This document shows, one piece after another, positions 1 to 6,052 of a stretch of DNA of 7,261 bases. Position numbers and translations under genes: made by a program. Below the pieces are notes generated by a model, which worked only from the letters and a program-made list of their open reading frames with translations, was not told the DNA's origin and did not search any database. How positions within the stretch are numbered: position 1 is the stretch's first letter; every line of letters starts with the position of its first letter. Source of the stretch: Oscillospiraceae bacterium. GTDB taxonomy: Bacteria; Bacillota; Clostridia; Oscillospirales; Acutalibacteraceae. The stretch covers positions 1-7,261 of the forward strand of contig DNXM01000082.1 of the NCBI GenBank assembly GCA_003505905.1, read 5' to 3'.

Positions 1-618
1 GGAACGGTCCATGAATGCACCGGGGTCACCCTCGTCTGCGTTACAGCAAACATACTTTTTGCCTGCGGGCTGGTTTGCAGCAAACTGCCACTTTGTGCCG
101 GTGGGGAATCCTGCACCGCCACGGCCGCGAAGACCGGACTTGGAGATGATATCAATAACGCCTTGAGGTGTCAACTCGGTTAAGCATTTGCCGAGTGCCT
201 GATAACCGTCAACAGCGATATACTCATCAATGTTTTCGGGGTTGATAACACCGCAGTTACGGAGAGCAACACGATGTTGATGCTTGTAGAAGGTGGTGTC
301 GCCCAAAGAGGAAATGGTGTTGTCTGCCTGCTTGGTTTCATCATAAACCAAACGGGTAACGACACGGCCTTTCAATAAATGCTCGCTAACGATTTCGGGA
401 ACATCGTCAACGGTCACTTTGGAATAGAATACGCCTTCGGGATAAACAATCATAATGGGACCGAGTGCGCAAAGACCGAAACAACCGGTCTTGATGACCT
501 TGATTTCCTCAGACAGTCCCTTGGCGGCAATTTCTTTTTCGAGGGCTTCAATAATCTCAGCGGAATGAGAGGATGTACAGCCCGTACCGCCGCATACAAG
601 AACGTGGGAACGATACAT
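1..618 (-). CDS. nuoF: NuoF/HydB-like NADH-binding flavoprotein subunit, N-terminal part (3' end beyond window)
   Basis: The first 206 residues of an NADH-oxidising, FMN and iron-sulfur subunit are present; the gene continues past the left edge. Residues 5-90 form a thioredoxin-like [2Fe-2S] domain with Cys9, Cys14, Cys46 and Cys50 (pattern C-x4-C and C-x3-C). The 51 kDa NuoF domain then begins, with the glycine-rich [10 protein letters not shown] motif at 165-174 (FMN/NADH site) and [10 protein letters not shown] at 193-202. An N-terminal [2Fe-2S] domain fused to NuoF is typical of HydB of bifurcating [FeFe] hydrogenases and of NAD-linked formate dehydrogenases, and is absent from ordinary complex I NuoF. 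The ATG at 616-618 follows a GGAGG with a 7-base spacer. It lies 16 bp downstream of the small ferredoxin gene, so it is very likely cotranscribed. By family, it passes electrons between NADH and ferredoxin/hydrogenase in the cytoplasm. The true partner (HydA or another dehydrogenase) lies outside the window, so that part is inference. Confidence 0.93.
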   Translation of the reverse strand, partial: MYRSHVLVCGGTGCTSSHSAEIIEALEKEIAAKGLSEEIKVIKTGCFGLCALGPIMIVYPEGVFYSKVTVDDVPEIVSEHLLKGRVVTRLVYDETKQADNTISSLGDTTFYKHQHRVALRNCGVINPENIDEYIAVDGYQALGKCLTELTPQGVIDIISKSGLRGRGGAGFPTGTKWQFAANQPAGKKYVCCNADEGDPGAFMDRS

Positions 619-634
619 TTGGTTTCCTCCTTGT

Positions 635-1006
635 TTATTCAGCGATGGCGTCGGCGGTGAATTCCGTTACGACATTGCCGTTTACGATGTGGTCGCTGAC
701 AACACGAGCAACCTTTTCTTCTGTCATGTTCACATAAGTGACTTTTTTCTGACCGGGCACAAGAACCGCAACAACAGGCTCTTGCTTGCAAGTGCCTGCG
801 CAACCGGTTTGCGCAACCGTAACACCCTTGAGTTCAAGGCGTGCAATTTCTTCTGTGAAAGCGTTGACAACCTCACGGGCGCCTGCCGCAATACCGCAGG
901 TTCCCATGGCAACGAGAATCTTGGTGTTTTCTTCGCTGTCACTTCTTGCGGTCATGGTTTTCAGGGTTTCTTCCCGAATCGCCAAAAGCTCTTTAAGTGA
1001 TTTCAT
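635..1006 (-). CDS. Small thioredoxin-like [2Fe-2S] ferredoxin
   Basis: This 123-residue protein belongs to the thioredoxin-fold (2Fe-2S) ferredoxin family that travels with NuoE/NuoF/HydA genes. Residues 1-25 are a charged helix. The fold proper starts near residue 28 with [12 protein letters not shown] (Cys37) and continues to QTGCAGTC (Cys69, Cys73), then a [11 protein letters not shown] segment and the ending [10 protein letters not shown] typical of this domain. Only three cysteines exist; the first Cys of the usual four-Cys set aligns with Ala33. The start at 1006 is preferred over an ATG at 1048 because GGAGGTG lies 9 bases upstream of it, whereas the longer form would sit deep inside the upstream gene. 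The chosen start overlaps the end of the GHKL gene by 14 bp, suggesting coupled translation. The likely role is electron transfer within, or assembly of, the NADH-linked oxidoreductase; this is inferred from context. Cytosolic, with no signal peptide or membrane segment. Confidence 0.88.
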   Translation of the reverse strand: MKSLKELLAIREETLKTMTARSDSEENTKILVAMGTCGIAAGAREVVNAFTEEIARLELKGVTVAQTGCAGTCKQEPVVAVLVPGQKKVTYVNMTEEKVARVVSDHIVNGNVVTEFTADAIAE

Positions 1007-1559
1007 ATTCTTTAACACCTCCGGATAAGTTTTGAGTTTGTTCGACAAGAGCTTCTTTTATCCATTGTAATACCTTCGCTTCGTTCAACGGCACAGGGTC
1101 GAGAACGGTTCGAAGAAGATGAGTGTCAAGCGTGTAGCTTGATTGGTCTGTATGGATATCAAGCAAAAAATCTCTGTCGTCATTCAGGGCAATCAGCGTC
1201 ACAACGGTTGACGCCAAATCACCCACGGGGGCACAGTCCACATGATTGGTGCAAAACCGTGCCGAAAGCTCGGTGCCTTTTCCGACCTCGCTTTTTATCG
1301 AAAAGCTGCCGCCCGTCTGTTCGGCGGATTGCTTCATCAGCGGAACGCCAAGCCCGACCTTACGGGTCGTGCGTGTGGTGTAAAACGGGTCGGTCACCCG
1401 CTCAAGCTGCTGCGGTGTCATCCCGCAGCCGTTGTCGGCGACCGTGACGGTCAGCTCCTGTGAGGAAGCGGAAAAGGTGATGCGCATTTCAATGCGGCTT
1501 GCGCCGGCTGAAATCGAGTTTTGCGCAATATCAAGTAGGTGAAGCGACCATTCACGCAT
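993..1559 (-). CDS. GHKL-fold (histidine kinase-like) ATP-binding protein of the hydrogenase/NuoEF cluster
   Basis: This 188-residue protein consists of a single HATPase_c domain plus a C-terminal extension. Visible ATP-site motifs are the N box in LLDIAQNSISAGA (Asn14), the G1 box DNGCGM (42-47), the F-box-like DPFYTTR (57-63) and the G2 box GLGVPL (69-74) followed by TGG. There is no dimerisation/phosphoacceptor domain with a catalytic His, no sensor domain and no membrane segment, so it is not a complete sensor kinase. Residues 107-170 (around HVDCAPVGDLASTVVTLI and a following LDPVPLNEAKVLQWI) form a conserved-looking tail of unknown job. The ATG at 1557-1559 begins 3 bases after the nuoE-like stop and has no clear Shine-Dalgarno, so it probably depends on translational coupling. 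Proteins like this recur between NuoE and ferredoxin genes in clostridial [FeFe] hydrogenase clusters (from general knowledge), but I know of no established function. Serine-kinase or anti-sigma-like activity is possible. Confidence 0.88.
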   Translation of the reverse strand: MREWSLHLLDIAQNSISAGASRIEMRITFSASSQELTVTVADNGCGMTPQQLERVTDPFYTTRTTRKVGLGVPLMKQSAEQTGGSFSIKSEVGKGTELSARFCTNHVDCAPVGDLASTVVTLIALNDDRDFLLDIHTDQSSYTLDTHLLRTVLDPVPLNEAKVLQWIKEALVEQTQNLSGGVKEYEIT

Positions 1560-1562
1560 GAA

Positions 1563-2060
1563 TTACGCTTTGTACTTGGCAAGAATTCCCGGAATTTCTT
1601 CCGGAGTCAGTTTACCGTAAACATCATCATTCACGGTAAGCACGGGAGCCAAACCGCAGGCACCGATGCAACGGCAAGCCTCCAGCGAGAACAAACCATC
1701 TTCCGTGCATTCGCCGGAGCCGATTCCGAGTTCTTTGACAAGTTCATCAAACAACGCCTGGGAGCCTTTGACATAGCAAGCGGTACCGAGGCACACCGAG
1801 ATATTGAACTTACCCTTGGGTGAAAGGGCAAACTGGGCATAAAAGGTCGATACACCGTAGACCTTTTCAAGCGGAATATCCATACCCTCGGCAATCATGA
1901 CCTGAACCTCAAACGGAAGGTAACCATAGATGCTCTGTGCCTGCTGCATGACGTGCATGAGCATACTCTTGTCATCCTTGTTTTCTGCAATAACCGCTTT
2001 CAGCTCGGCTTCCTGCTCGGGGGTTCCCTTAAAGGGAATTTTGCTGACTTTCTTAAGCAT
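1563..2060 (-). CDS. nuoE: NuoE/HydC-like [2Fe-2S] subunit of NADH-linked oxidoreductase
   Basis: This 165-residue protein matches the 24 kDa NuoE family over its full length. Residues 13-80 are the helical N-terminal domain, ending in the hallmark VYGVSTFYAQF (68-78). Residues 85-160 form the thioredoxin-like [2Fe-2S] domain with Cys90 and Cys95 (VCLGTAC) and Cys131 and Cys135 (CIGAC), the four expected ligands; Cys129 is an extra one also common in HydC-type members. The length is usual for the family. The start at 2060 is chosen because AAAGGAGG (2070-2077) lies 9 bases upstream; an in-frame ATG at 2156 would add 32 residues unlike the family and would lie at the promoter. It is the first gene of the leftward operon. 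By family knowledge it carries electrons in a cytosolic NADH:ferredoxin-linked complex, probably the gamma subunit of a bifurcating [FeFe] hydrogenase. The hydrogenase assignment is inferred from gene order. Confidence 0.93.
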   Translation of the reverse strand: MLKKVSKIPFKGTPEQEAELKAVIAENKDDKSMLMHVMQQAQSIYGYLPFEVQVMIAEGMDIPLEKVYGVSTFYAQFALSPKGKFNISVCLGTACYVKGSQALFDELVKELGIGSGECTEDGLFSLEACRCIGACGLAPVLTVNDDVYGKLTPEEIPGILAKYKA

Positions 2061-2069
2061 TCGACTTTT

Positions 2070-2077
2070 CCTCCTTT
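2070..2077 (-). promoter_or_regulatory. Ribosome binding site deciding the nuoE-like start
   Basis: Read on the minus strand this is AAAGGAGG, a near-perfect Shine-Dalgarno 9 bases before the ATG at 2058-2060. It fixes the start there rather than at the in-frame ATG at 2156. Confidence 0.85.
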
Positions 2078-2078
2078 G

Positions 2079-2122
2079 TCGTAAAGATACGAGCAAATAC
2101 CGTGGCTTCGTTTTTTTGCCAC
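2079..2122 (-). other. Leader of the leftward redox operon with two short hairpins
   Basis: Transcription from the promoter at 2145-2174 should start near 2138, giving a leader of roughly 78 bases. Two small perfect stems lie in it: GTGGC/GCCAC (2102-2106 with 2118-2122, 11-base loop rich in A on the RNA) and TCGTA/TACGA (2079-2083 with 2088-2092, 4-base loop) ending two bases before the Shine-Dalgarno. Five-bp stems are weak. They may only modulate mRNA stability or ribosome access, or may be chance. No known riboswitch pattern is recognised. Confidence 0.3.
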
Positions 2123-2144
2123 AGCACATATGCATACGAATAGC

Positions 2145-2174
2145 ATTATACCACAAGCAAAGGCAACTTGTCCA
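2145..2174 (-). promoter_or_regulatory. Sigma-A-type promoter of the leftward redox operon
   Basis: On the minus strand there is TGGACA (2169-2174), an 18-base spacer, then TATAAT (2145-2150), a perfect -10 box preceded by GTGG. The -35 matches TTGACA in five of six positions. The predicted start is near 2138, about 78 bases before the nuoE-like ATG. It would drive all four leftward genes. Prediction from pattern only. Confidence 0.7.
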
Positions 2175-2192
2175 TAGATAATGTTGAAAAAC

Positions 2193-2221
2193 TTATAATA
2201 AAATACTTTCCTTTATTATAA
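2193..2221. repeat. AT-rich 10 bp inverted repeat in the divergent intergenic region
   Basis: TTATAATAAA at 2193-2202 is the exact reverse complement of TTTATTATAA at 2212-2221, separated by nine bases. Each arm carries a TATAAT, one per strand, but neither has a good -35 at proper distance. It lies about 20 bp upstream of the leftward -35 box and about 45 bp upstream of the rightward -35 box, so it could bind a dimeric regulator of either operon. In such AT-rich DNA a chance origin is possible. Confidence 0.4.
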
Positions 2222-2267
2222 AGTCGAAATCTTCGTCAAAAAGTAAGAAAGATGTAACAAACCGCCC

Positions 2268-2296
2268 TTGTCAATTTTTTTCGATTATGTTATGAT
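2268..2296 (+). promoter_or_regulatory. Sigma-A-type promoter of the ABC exporter operon
   Basis: TTGTCA (2268-2273), a 17-base spacer and TATGAT (2291-2296) give five of six matches at both boxes with ideal spacing. TG at 2288-2289 provides an extended -10. The predicted start is near 2303, leaving a short leader of about 38 bases before the ATG at 2341. Confidence 0.68.
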
Positions 2297-2300
2297 AACA
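2288..2300. promoter_or_regulatory. Perfect 13 bp palindrome over the exporter -10 box (putative operator)
   Basis: TGTTATGATAACA reads as TGTTAT, a central G, and ATAACA, a perfect 6-1-6 inverted repeat; the flanks at 2285-2286 and 2302-2303 (TT/AA) add two further pairs after one mismatch. It covers the -10 box completely and part of the extended -10, where a bound repressor would block RNA polymerase. No regulator gene is present in the window, and the sequence does not match a consensus I can name with confidence (it is not the Rex or canonical Fur/PerR pattern). Confidence 0.45.
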
Positions 2301-2340
2301 GAACAACAAAAACTTCATTTCACGCAGAGAGGCATAGGTT

Positions 2341-4110
2341 ATGCGAAAACTGTTGCAATACCTCAAACCATACAAAAACGAAACCGTTTTGACGATGCTC
2401 CTGCACCTCATCGGCAACGCTATGACGCTTGCGCTGCCGCTGATGATGTCGCTGATTATCAACAAGGGCATCAACAACCCCGACCACACCGCCGGATTGG
2501 ATTATATCAAAAAGGTCGGCCTTCTCATGCTGGCGCTTTCCGCATTCGGAGCTGTTGTTTCCGTCACCGCCAGCTATTTTTCCTCCAAAGCCTCCATGGG
2601 CTTCGGTGCGAACCTGCGCCGAGCCGTGTTTCGCAAGGTCGAAGCATTGAGCGAATGCGACTTGGAAAAAATCGGCACGCCGTCCCTTATCACACGCACC
2701 ACGACCGACATCAACCGCATTCAGGAAACCACCATTGCCTGCCTGAATATCATGATTTCCATTCCGATTATGCTCATCGGCGGAACGGTCATGAGCATTG
2801 TGATGAACCGCAAGCTCGCCCTTGCCATCTTGGTTGTCATCCCCGTGGTTGCGCTGATTACCTATTTTTTCAAGGTCAAGGTCATTCCGCTGTTCAAATC
2901 CGAACAGAAAAAGACGGACACGCTCAACAAAATCCTGCGGGAAAAGCTCAGCGGAATTCGTGTTATCCGTGCCTTTAACCGCACCGACTACGAGGATGAG
3001 CGCTTCCGCCAAGCCAACCTTGACTTGACCTCCATCGGGCTTTACATCTGCCGTTTGTTCGCCCTGCTGTGGCCGATTGCGTTTATGCTGCTCTACTCCC
3101 TGCTCATCGGCGTGGTCTGGATTGGCGGCAAAGAAATCGACGCATTAGATGCCGCCACGCACGCCGCCGAAATCAGCAATTTGGTCGGTGATTTGCAGGC
3201 GTTCTTAATTTACATTCTCATTGTCGTGGTTGCCGTTTCCCTTGCGGCGGCGTTGTTCATCATGTTCCCCCGTGCGGCGGTTTCCTGCCGCCGTGTGCTG
3301 GAGATTCTCAACCTTGACACCATGATTCACGAGCCGGTAAAGCCGAAAGCCTTCCCGAAAAACGACGGCTCTCTTTCGTTCCGTGAGGTCAGCTTCGGTT
3401 ACCCCGGCGCAAGCGAGCCTGTGCTCAGCGGCATTGATTTTGCCTGCTCCGCCGGCGAAGTGACTGCCATCATCGGCGGTACGGGCTGCGGAAAATCCAC
3501 ATTGGTCAACCTCATCCCCCGCTTTTTCGATGTCACCTGCGGTCAGATTGTTTTGGACGGTTTGGATTTGCGTGATGTTTCGCTCCATGACCTGCACGAA
3601 AAAATCGCCTTTGTGCCGCAAAAAGCGACCTTGTTCCGTGGCACGGTGGCGGACAATCTGCGCTACGGCAAGCCCGATGCCACGGAAGAAGAAATGTGGG
3701 AGGCCTTGCGCATTGCCTGCGCCGACGACTTCATCCGCAGCAACGAGCAACAGCTCGATTTGGAAATCACGCAAAACGGAACCAACCTTTCGGGCGGACA
3801 AAAACAGCGTTTGGCGATTGCCCGTGCACTGATTAAACGAGCCGAGGTGTTGATTTTTGACGACAGCTTTTCCGCACTCGATTTCAAAACTGATGCCTCC
3901 CTGCGCCAAAACATCCGACAAAGCATGAAAAACACCAACATTATTTTGGTCGCCCAGCGTGTCGGAACAATTTTAGATGCCGACCGCATTTTGGTGTTGG
4001 AGGACGGAAAAATCTGCGGAATCGGAAAGCACGAGGAATTGCTTGAAAGCTGTTCGGTTTACCGTGAAATTGTCGAATCCCAGTTGACCAAGGAGGATTT
4101 GGCACGATGA
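2341..4110 (+). CDS. Heterodimeric ABC exporter, subunit with degenerate ATP site (TM287-like)
   Basis: This 589-residue half-transporter fuses a six-helix exporter transmembrane domain (residues about 15-310) to an ATP-binding domain (about 345-585). ATP-site motifs are A-loop Tyr354, Walker A GGTGCGKST (379-387), Q-loop Gln427, signature LSGGQ (483-487), Walker B VLIFDD (503-508) and D-loop SALD (511-514). Asp508 replaces the catalytic Glu and Gln539 (VAQRV) replaces the switch His, so its own site should hydrolyse ATP poorly. This is the pattern of TM287-type subunits in heterodimeric type IV exporters. The loop between helices 5 and 6 (262-283) is nine residues longer than in the partner. 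The start is supported by GAGAGG (2327-2332), 8 bases before the ATG. It is the first gene of the operon and overlaps the partner by ATGA. The complex sits in the cytoplasmic membrane and should export lipophilic compounds, drugs or lipids; the substrate cannot be read from sequence. Confidence 0.95.
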   Translation: MRKLLQYLKPYKNETVLTMLLHLIGNAMTLALPLMMSLIINKGINNPDHTAGLDYIKKVGLLMLALSAFGAVVSVTASYFSSKASMGFGANLRRAVFRKVEALSECDLEKIGTPSLITRTTTDINRIQETTIACLNIMISIPIMLIGGTVMSIVMNRKLALAILVVIPVVALITYFFKVKVIPLFKSEQKKTDTLNKILREKLSGIRVIRAFNRTDYEDERFRQANLDLTSIGLYICRLFALLWPIAFMLLYSLLIGVVWIGGKEIDALDAATHAAEISNLVGDLQAFLIYILIVVVAVSLAAALFIMFPRAAVSCRRVLEILNLDTMIHEPVKPKAFPKNDGSLSFREVSFGYPGASEPVLSGIDFACSAGEVTAIIGGTGCGKSTLVNLIPRFFDVTCGQIVLDGLDLRDVSLHDLHEKIAFVPQKATLFRGTVADNLRYGKPDATEEEMWEALRIACADDFIRSNEQQLDLEITQNGTNLSGGQKQRLAIARALIKRAEVLIFDDSFSALDFKTDASLRQNIRQSMKNTNIILVAQRVGTILDADRILVLEDGKICGIGKHEELLESCSVYREIVESQLTKEDLAR

Positions 4111-5948
4111 AAAACAGCGAAAAAAAGCAAAAGAAAGCCAATGTGCAGCCCGATGACTTTTCACGCAGAAGCCCCGACCAAAAGCCTGCGGACTTTTTCG
4201 GCACGGCGATGCGTTTGGGCAAGGAGCTGCTCAAATACAAGGGCTTGATGGCGATTGTGCTTTGCGCCGGTGTCATCAGCCAAACGCTCACCATCACAGG
4301 TCCGAATCTGTTGGGCAATGTCATTGACGCCATCAACGACCAAGTCAAAATCAAATTGGCAGGCGGTACGATTGACTTAATGTCCATCGGCAGAATCCTG
4401 CTGTTGATTTTCGTCATCTATTTGGTGAGTGCAATCTTGCAATACATTCAGCACTACACCATGGCAGGTGTGTCGCAAAAAATCGTCTGCTCGCTGCGTG
4501 AGCAGGTGAATCAAAAAATTTCCCATATGCCGTTGAGCTATCTCGACCGCCACGCAAAGGGCGAGCTGCTCAGCCGCATTATGAACGATGTTGACAACAT
4601 CAACATGACGTTGCAAGACAACATCATCAAGCTGGTCAATATCTTCATCACCTTTTTCGGCGTTCTCGGCATCATGATTTACACAAGCTGGAAGCTGACG
4701 CTGATTTCCGCCGCCGTTCTGCCGCCGTGCCTGCTGATTGCCTCCTTTGTGCTCAAACGCTCAAAGAAGCATTTTCGCAGTCAATGGAAAACCACAGGTG
4801 AACTAAACGCCCAAATCGAAGAAATCTATACCGGCCACAAAATCGTCCGCATTTTCAACCACGAAGAAAAGTCGAGCGAAGAATTTGACCAACTCAACGG
4901 CAAGCTCTTTGAGCACAGCCGAAAAGCACAGTTCTTTTCGGGCATGATTATGCCGTTTGTCAGCTTTGTCAACAACATCGGCTATGTCATTGTCTGCCTT
5001 GTCGGCGGCCGCATGGTGGTGCAGGGTGCGATGAGCCTTGGCAAAATCACCTCGTTCATCACCTATTCCAAGCTGTTCACCCAGCCGATTGTCGACATTG
5101 CCGGTCTTTCCAACAAATTCCAAAGTGCTTTGGCAAGCGCCGAGCGTGTGTATAATCTGTTGGACGAAGCCGAAGAATCCCCCGACGAAAACGGTGCATT
5201 GCCGAAAAACCCCGGTGCGGTGAGCTTTGAAAATGTTTCGTTCCGTTATTTAGAGGATGTGCCGCTGATTGAGGACTTCAATTTGGAGGTCAAGCCCGGT
5301 CAGCTTATCGCCATTGTCGGCCCGACGGGTGCAGGCAAGACCACCATCGTCAATCTGCTCATGCGCTTTTACGATGTTTGCAGCGGCTCAATCAAGCTGG
5401 ACGGTGTGGATATCCGCTCCATTCCCCGCAAGGATTTGCGCAGTATGTTCGGCATGGTCTTGCAGGACACATGGCTGTTCAACGGCACCATTTCCGAAAA
5501 CATTGCCTACAGCAAAGAAGGTGCAACCGAGGAAGAGATTTTGGCAGCCGCCCAATCCGCCCGTGTCAACCACTTCATCAACACACTTTCCGAGGGCTAC
5601 GACACCGTGCTTGAGGAGGACGGCACCAACCTTTCGCAAGGTCAGCGCCAGCTGTTGACGATTGCACGCAGCATTTTGGCAGACCCTGCCATTTTGATTT
5701 TGGACGAAGCGACAAGCTCGGTTGACACACGCACCGAGGTGCTCATTCAGCAAGCCATGCAAAACCTGATGAAGGGTCGTACCAACTTCGTCATTGCGCA
5801 CCGCCTTTCCACCATCCGCAAAGCCGATGTTATTTTAGTGATGAACCACGGGCACATTGTCGAAAAAGGCACGCACAGCGAGCTGATGGAGAAAAACGGA
5901 TTCTATGCCGAGCTTTACAACAGCCAATTCGCCGGAAATGCCATATAA
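4107..5948 (+). CDS. Heterodimeric ABC exporter, catalytically competent subunit (TM288-like)
   Basis: This 613-residue half-transporter has a Lys-rich cytosolic N-terminal extension (about 1-40), a six-helix exporter domain (about 45-335, with the coupling region around LSYLDRHAKGELLSRIMNDV at 143-162) and an ATP-binding domain (about 370-610). Motifs are A-loop Tyr381, Walker A GPTGAGKTT (405-413), Q-loop Gln453, signature LSQGQ (509-513), Walker B ILILDE (529-534) with catalytic Glu534, D-loop SSVD (537-540) and switch His565 (IAHRL). Glu and His are intact, but the second position of the signature GG is Gln-Gly, matching the signature that faces the partner's degenerate site in TM288. Thus the heterodimer should have one active site (this Walker A/B with the partner's LSGGQ) and one degenerate site. 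The start overlaps the upstream stop (ATGA, 4107-4110) and has AGGAGG at 4091-4096, 10 bases upstream. It is followed by a strong terminator. Confidence 0.95.
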   Translation: MKNSEKKQKKANVQPDDFSRRSPDQKPADFFGTAMRLGKELLKYKGLMAIVLCAGVISQTLTITGPNLLGNVIDAINDQVKIKLAGGTIDLMSIGRILLLIFVIYLVSAILQYIQHYTMAGVSQKIVCSLREQVNQKISHMPLSYLDRHAKGELLSRIMNDVDNINMTLQDNIIKLVNIFITFFGVLGIMIYTSWKLTLISAAVLPPCLLIASFVLKRSKKHFRSQWKTTGELNAQIEEIYTGHKIVRIFNHEEKSSEEFDQLNGKLFEHSRKAQFFSGMIMPFVSFVNNIGYVIVCLVGGRMVVQGAMSLGKITSFITYSKLFTQPIVDIAGLSNKFQSALASAERVYNLLDEAEESPDENGALPKNPGAVSFENVSFRYLEDVPLIEDFNLEVKPGQLIAIVGPTGAGKTTIVNLLMRFYDVCSGSIKLDGVDIRSIPRKDLRSMFGMVLQDTWLFNGTISENIAYSKEGATEEEILAAAQSARVNHFINTLSEGYDTVLEEDGTNLSQGQRQLLTIARSILADPAILILDEATSSVDTRTEVLIQQAMQNLMKGRTNFVIAHRLSTIRKADVILVMNHGHIVEKGTHSELMEKNGFYAELYNSQFAGNAI

Positions 5949-5953
5949 ACCGA

Positions 5954-5990
5954 AAAACAGCGGACGCAAACCGCTGTTTTCTCTTTTTTC
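5954..5990 (+). terminator. Rho-independent terminator of the ABC exporter operon
   Basis: AAAACAGCGG (5954-5963) pairs perfectly with CCGCTGTTTT (5971-5980) around a 7-base loop, giving a 10 bp stem followed by a T-rich tract to 5990. It begins six bases after the exporter stop codon. Because the left arm is preceded by A residues, it could also work weakly in the opposite direction, but no leftward gene ends there. Confidence 0.9.
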
Positions 5991-5992
5991 TC

Positions 5993-6022
5993 TTGTCTTT
6001 GCTCCGATTGCAATGCTATAAT
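5993..6022 (+). promoter_or_regulatory. Sigma-A-type promoter of the azlCD-TSUP operon
   Basis: TTGTCT (5993-5998), an 18-base spacer and a perfect TATAAT (6017-6022) with TG at 6014-6015 (extended -10). The start is predicted near 6029, giving a leader of only about 24 bases. The -35 begins 12 bases after the terminator stem, so the two operons are separated very tightly. The short leader leaves no room for a riboswitch or T-box. Confidence 0.68.
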
Positions 6023-6052
6023 AAGAGATATTTTGAGCGGAGAATCACCATC

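Noticed and set aside
993..1559. A complete two-component sensor kinase
   Set aside because: Only the ATP-binding domain is present; there is no phosphoacceptor His domain, no membrane segment, and no response regulator nearby.
1..2060. Part of a proton-pumping respiratory complex I operon
   Set aside because: NuoE and NuoF here are separated by GHKL and ferredoxin genes, and the NuoF has an N-terminal [2Fe-2S] domain, which points to a soluble bifurcating type. The genes beyond the left edge were not seen, so this rests on order and domain content.
2061..2156. An N-terminal extension of the NuoE-like protein from an ATG at 2156
   Set aside because: The promoter -10 box lies at 2145-2150, so that ATG would be upstream of the transcript start; the ATG at 2060 has a near-perfect Shine-Dalgarno.
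2160..2300. A Rex (NADH-sensing repressor) site upstream of the redox operon
   Set aside because: I looked for TTGTTAA-N4-TTAACAA or the TTGTGAA variant. Only isolated half-site-like fragments exist, and the 2288-2300 palindrome has the wrong spacing.
2268..2978. A 236-codon plus-strand open frame overlapping the exporter gene in another frame
   Set aside because: It begins in the promoter -35 box, lacks a ribosome binding site and is rich in His, Arg and Gln, as expected of an out-of-frame reading.
2320..3012. A 230-codon open frame on the minus strand opposite the first exporter gene
   Set aside because: It is antisense to a clear ABC exporter gene, has a His/Gln/Asn-rich composition typical of a complement-frame shadow, and shows no family motif.
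3205..3921. A 238-codon open frame on the minus strand within the exporter ATP-binding domain
   Set aside because: Its DNA encodes Walker A, signature and Walker B motifs on the other strand; the antisense product has no recognisable domain.
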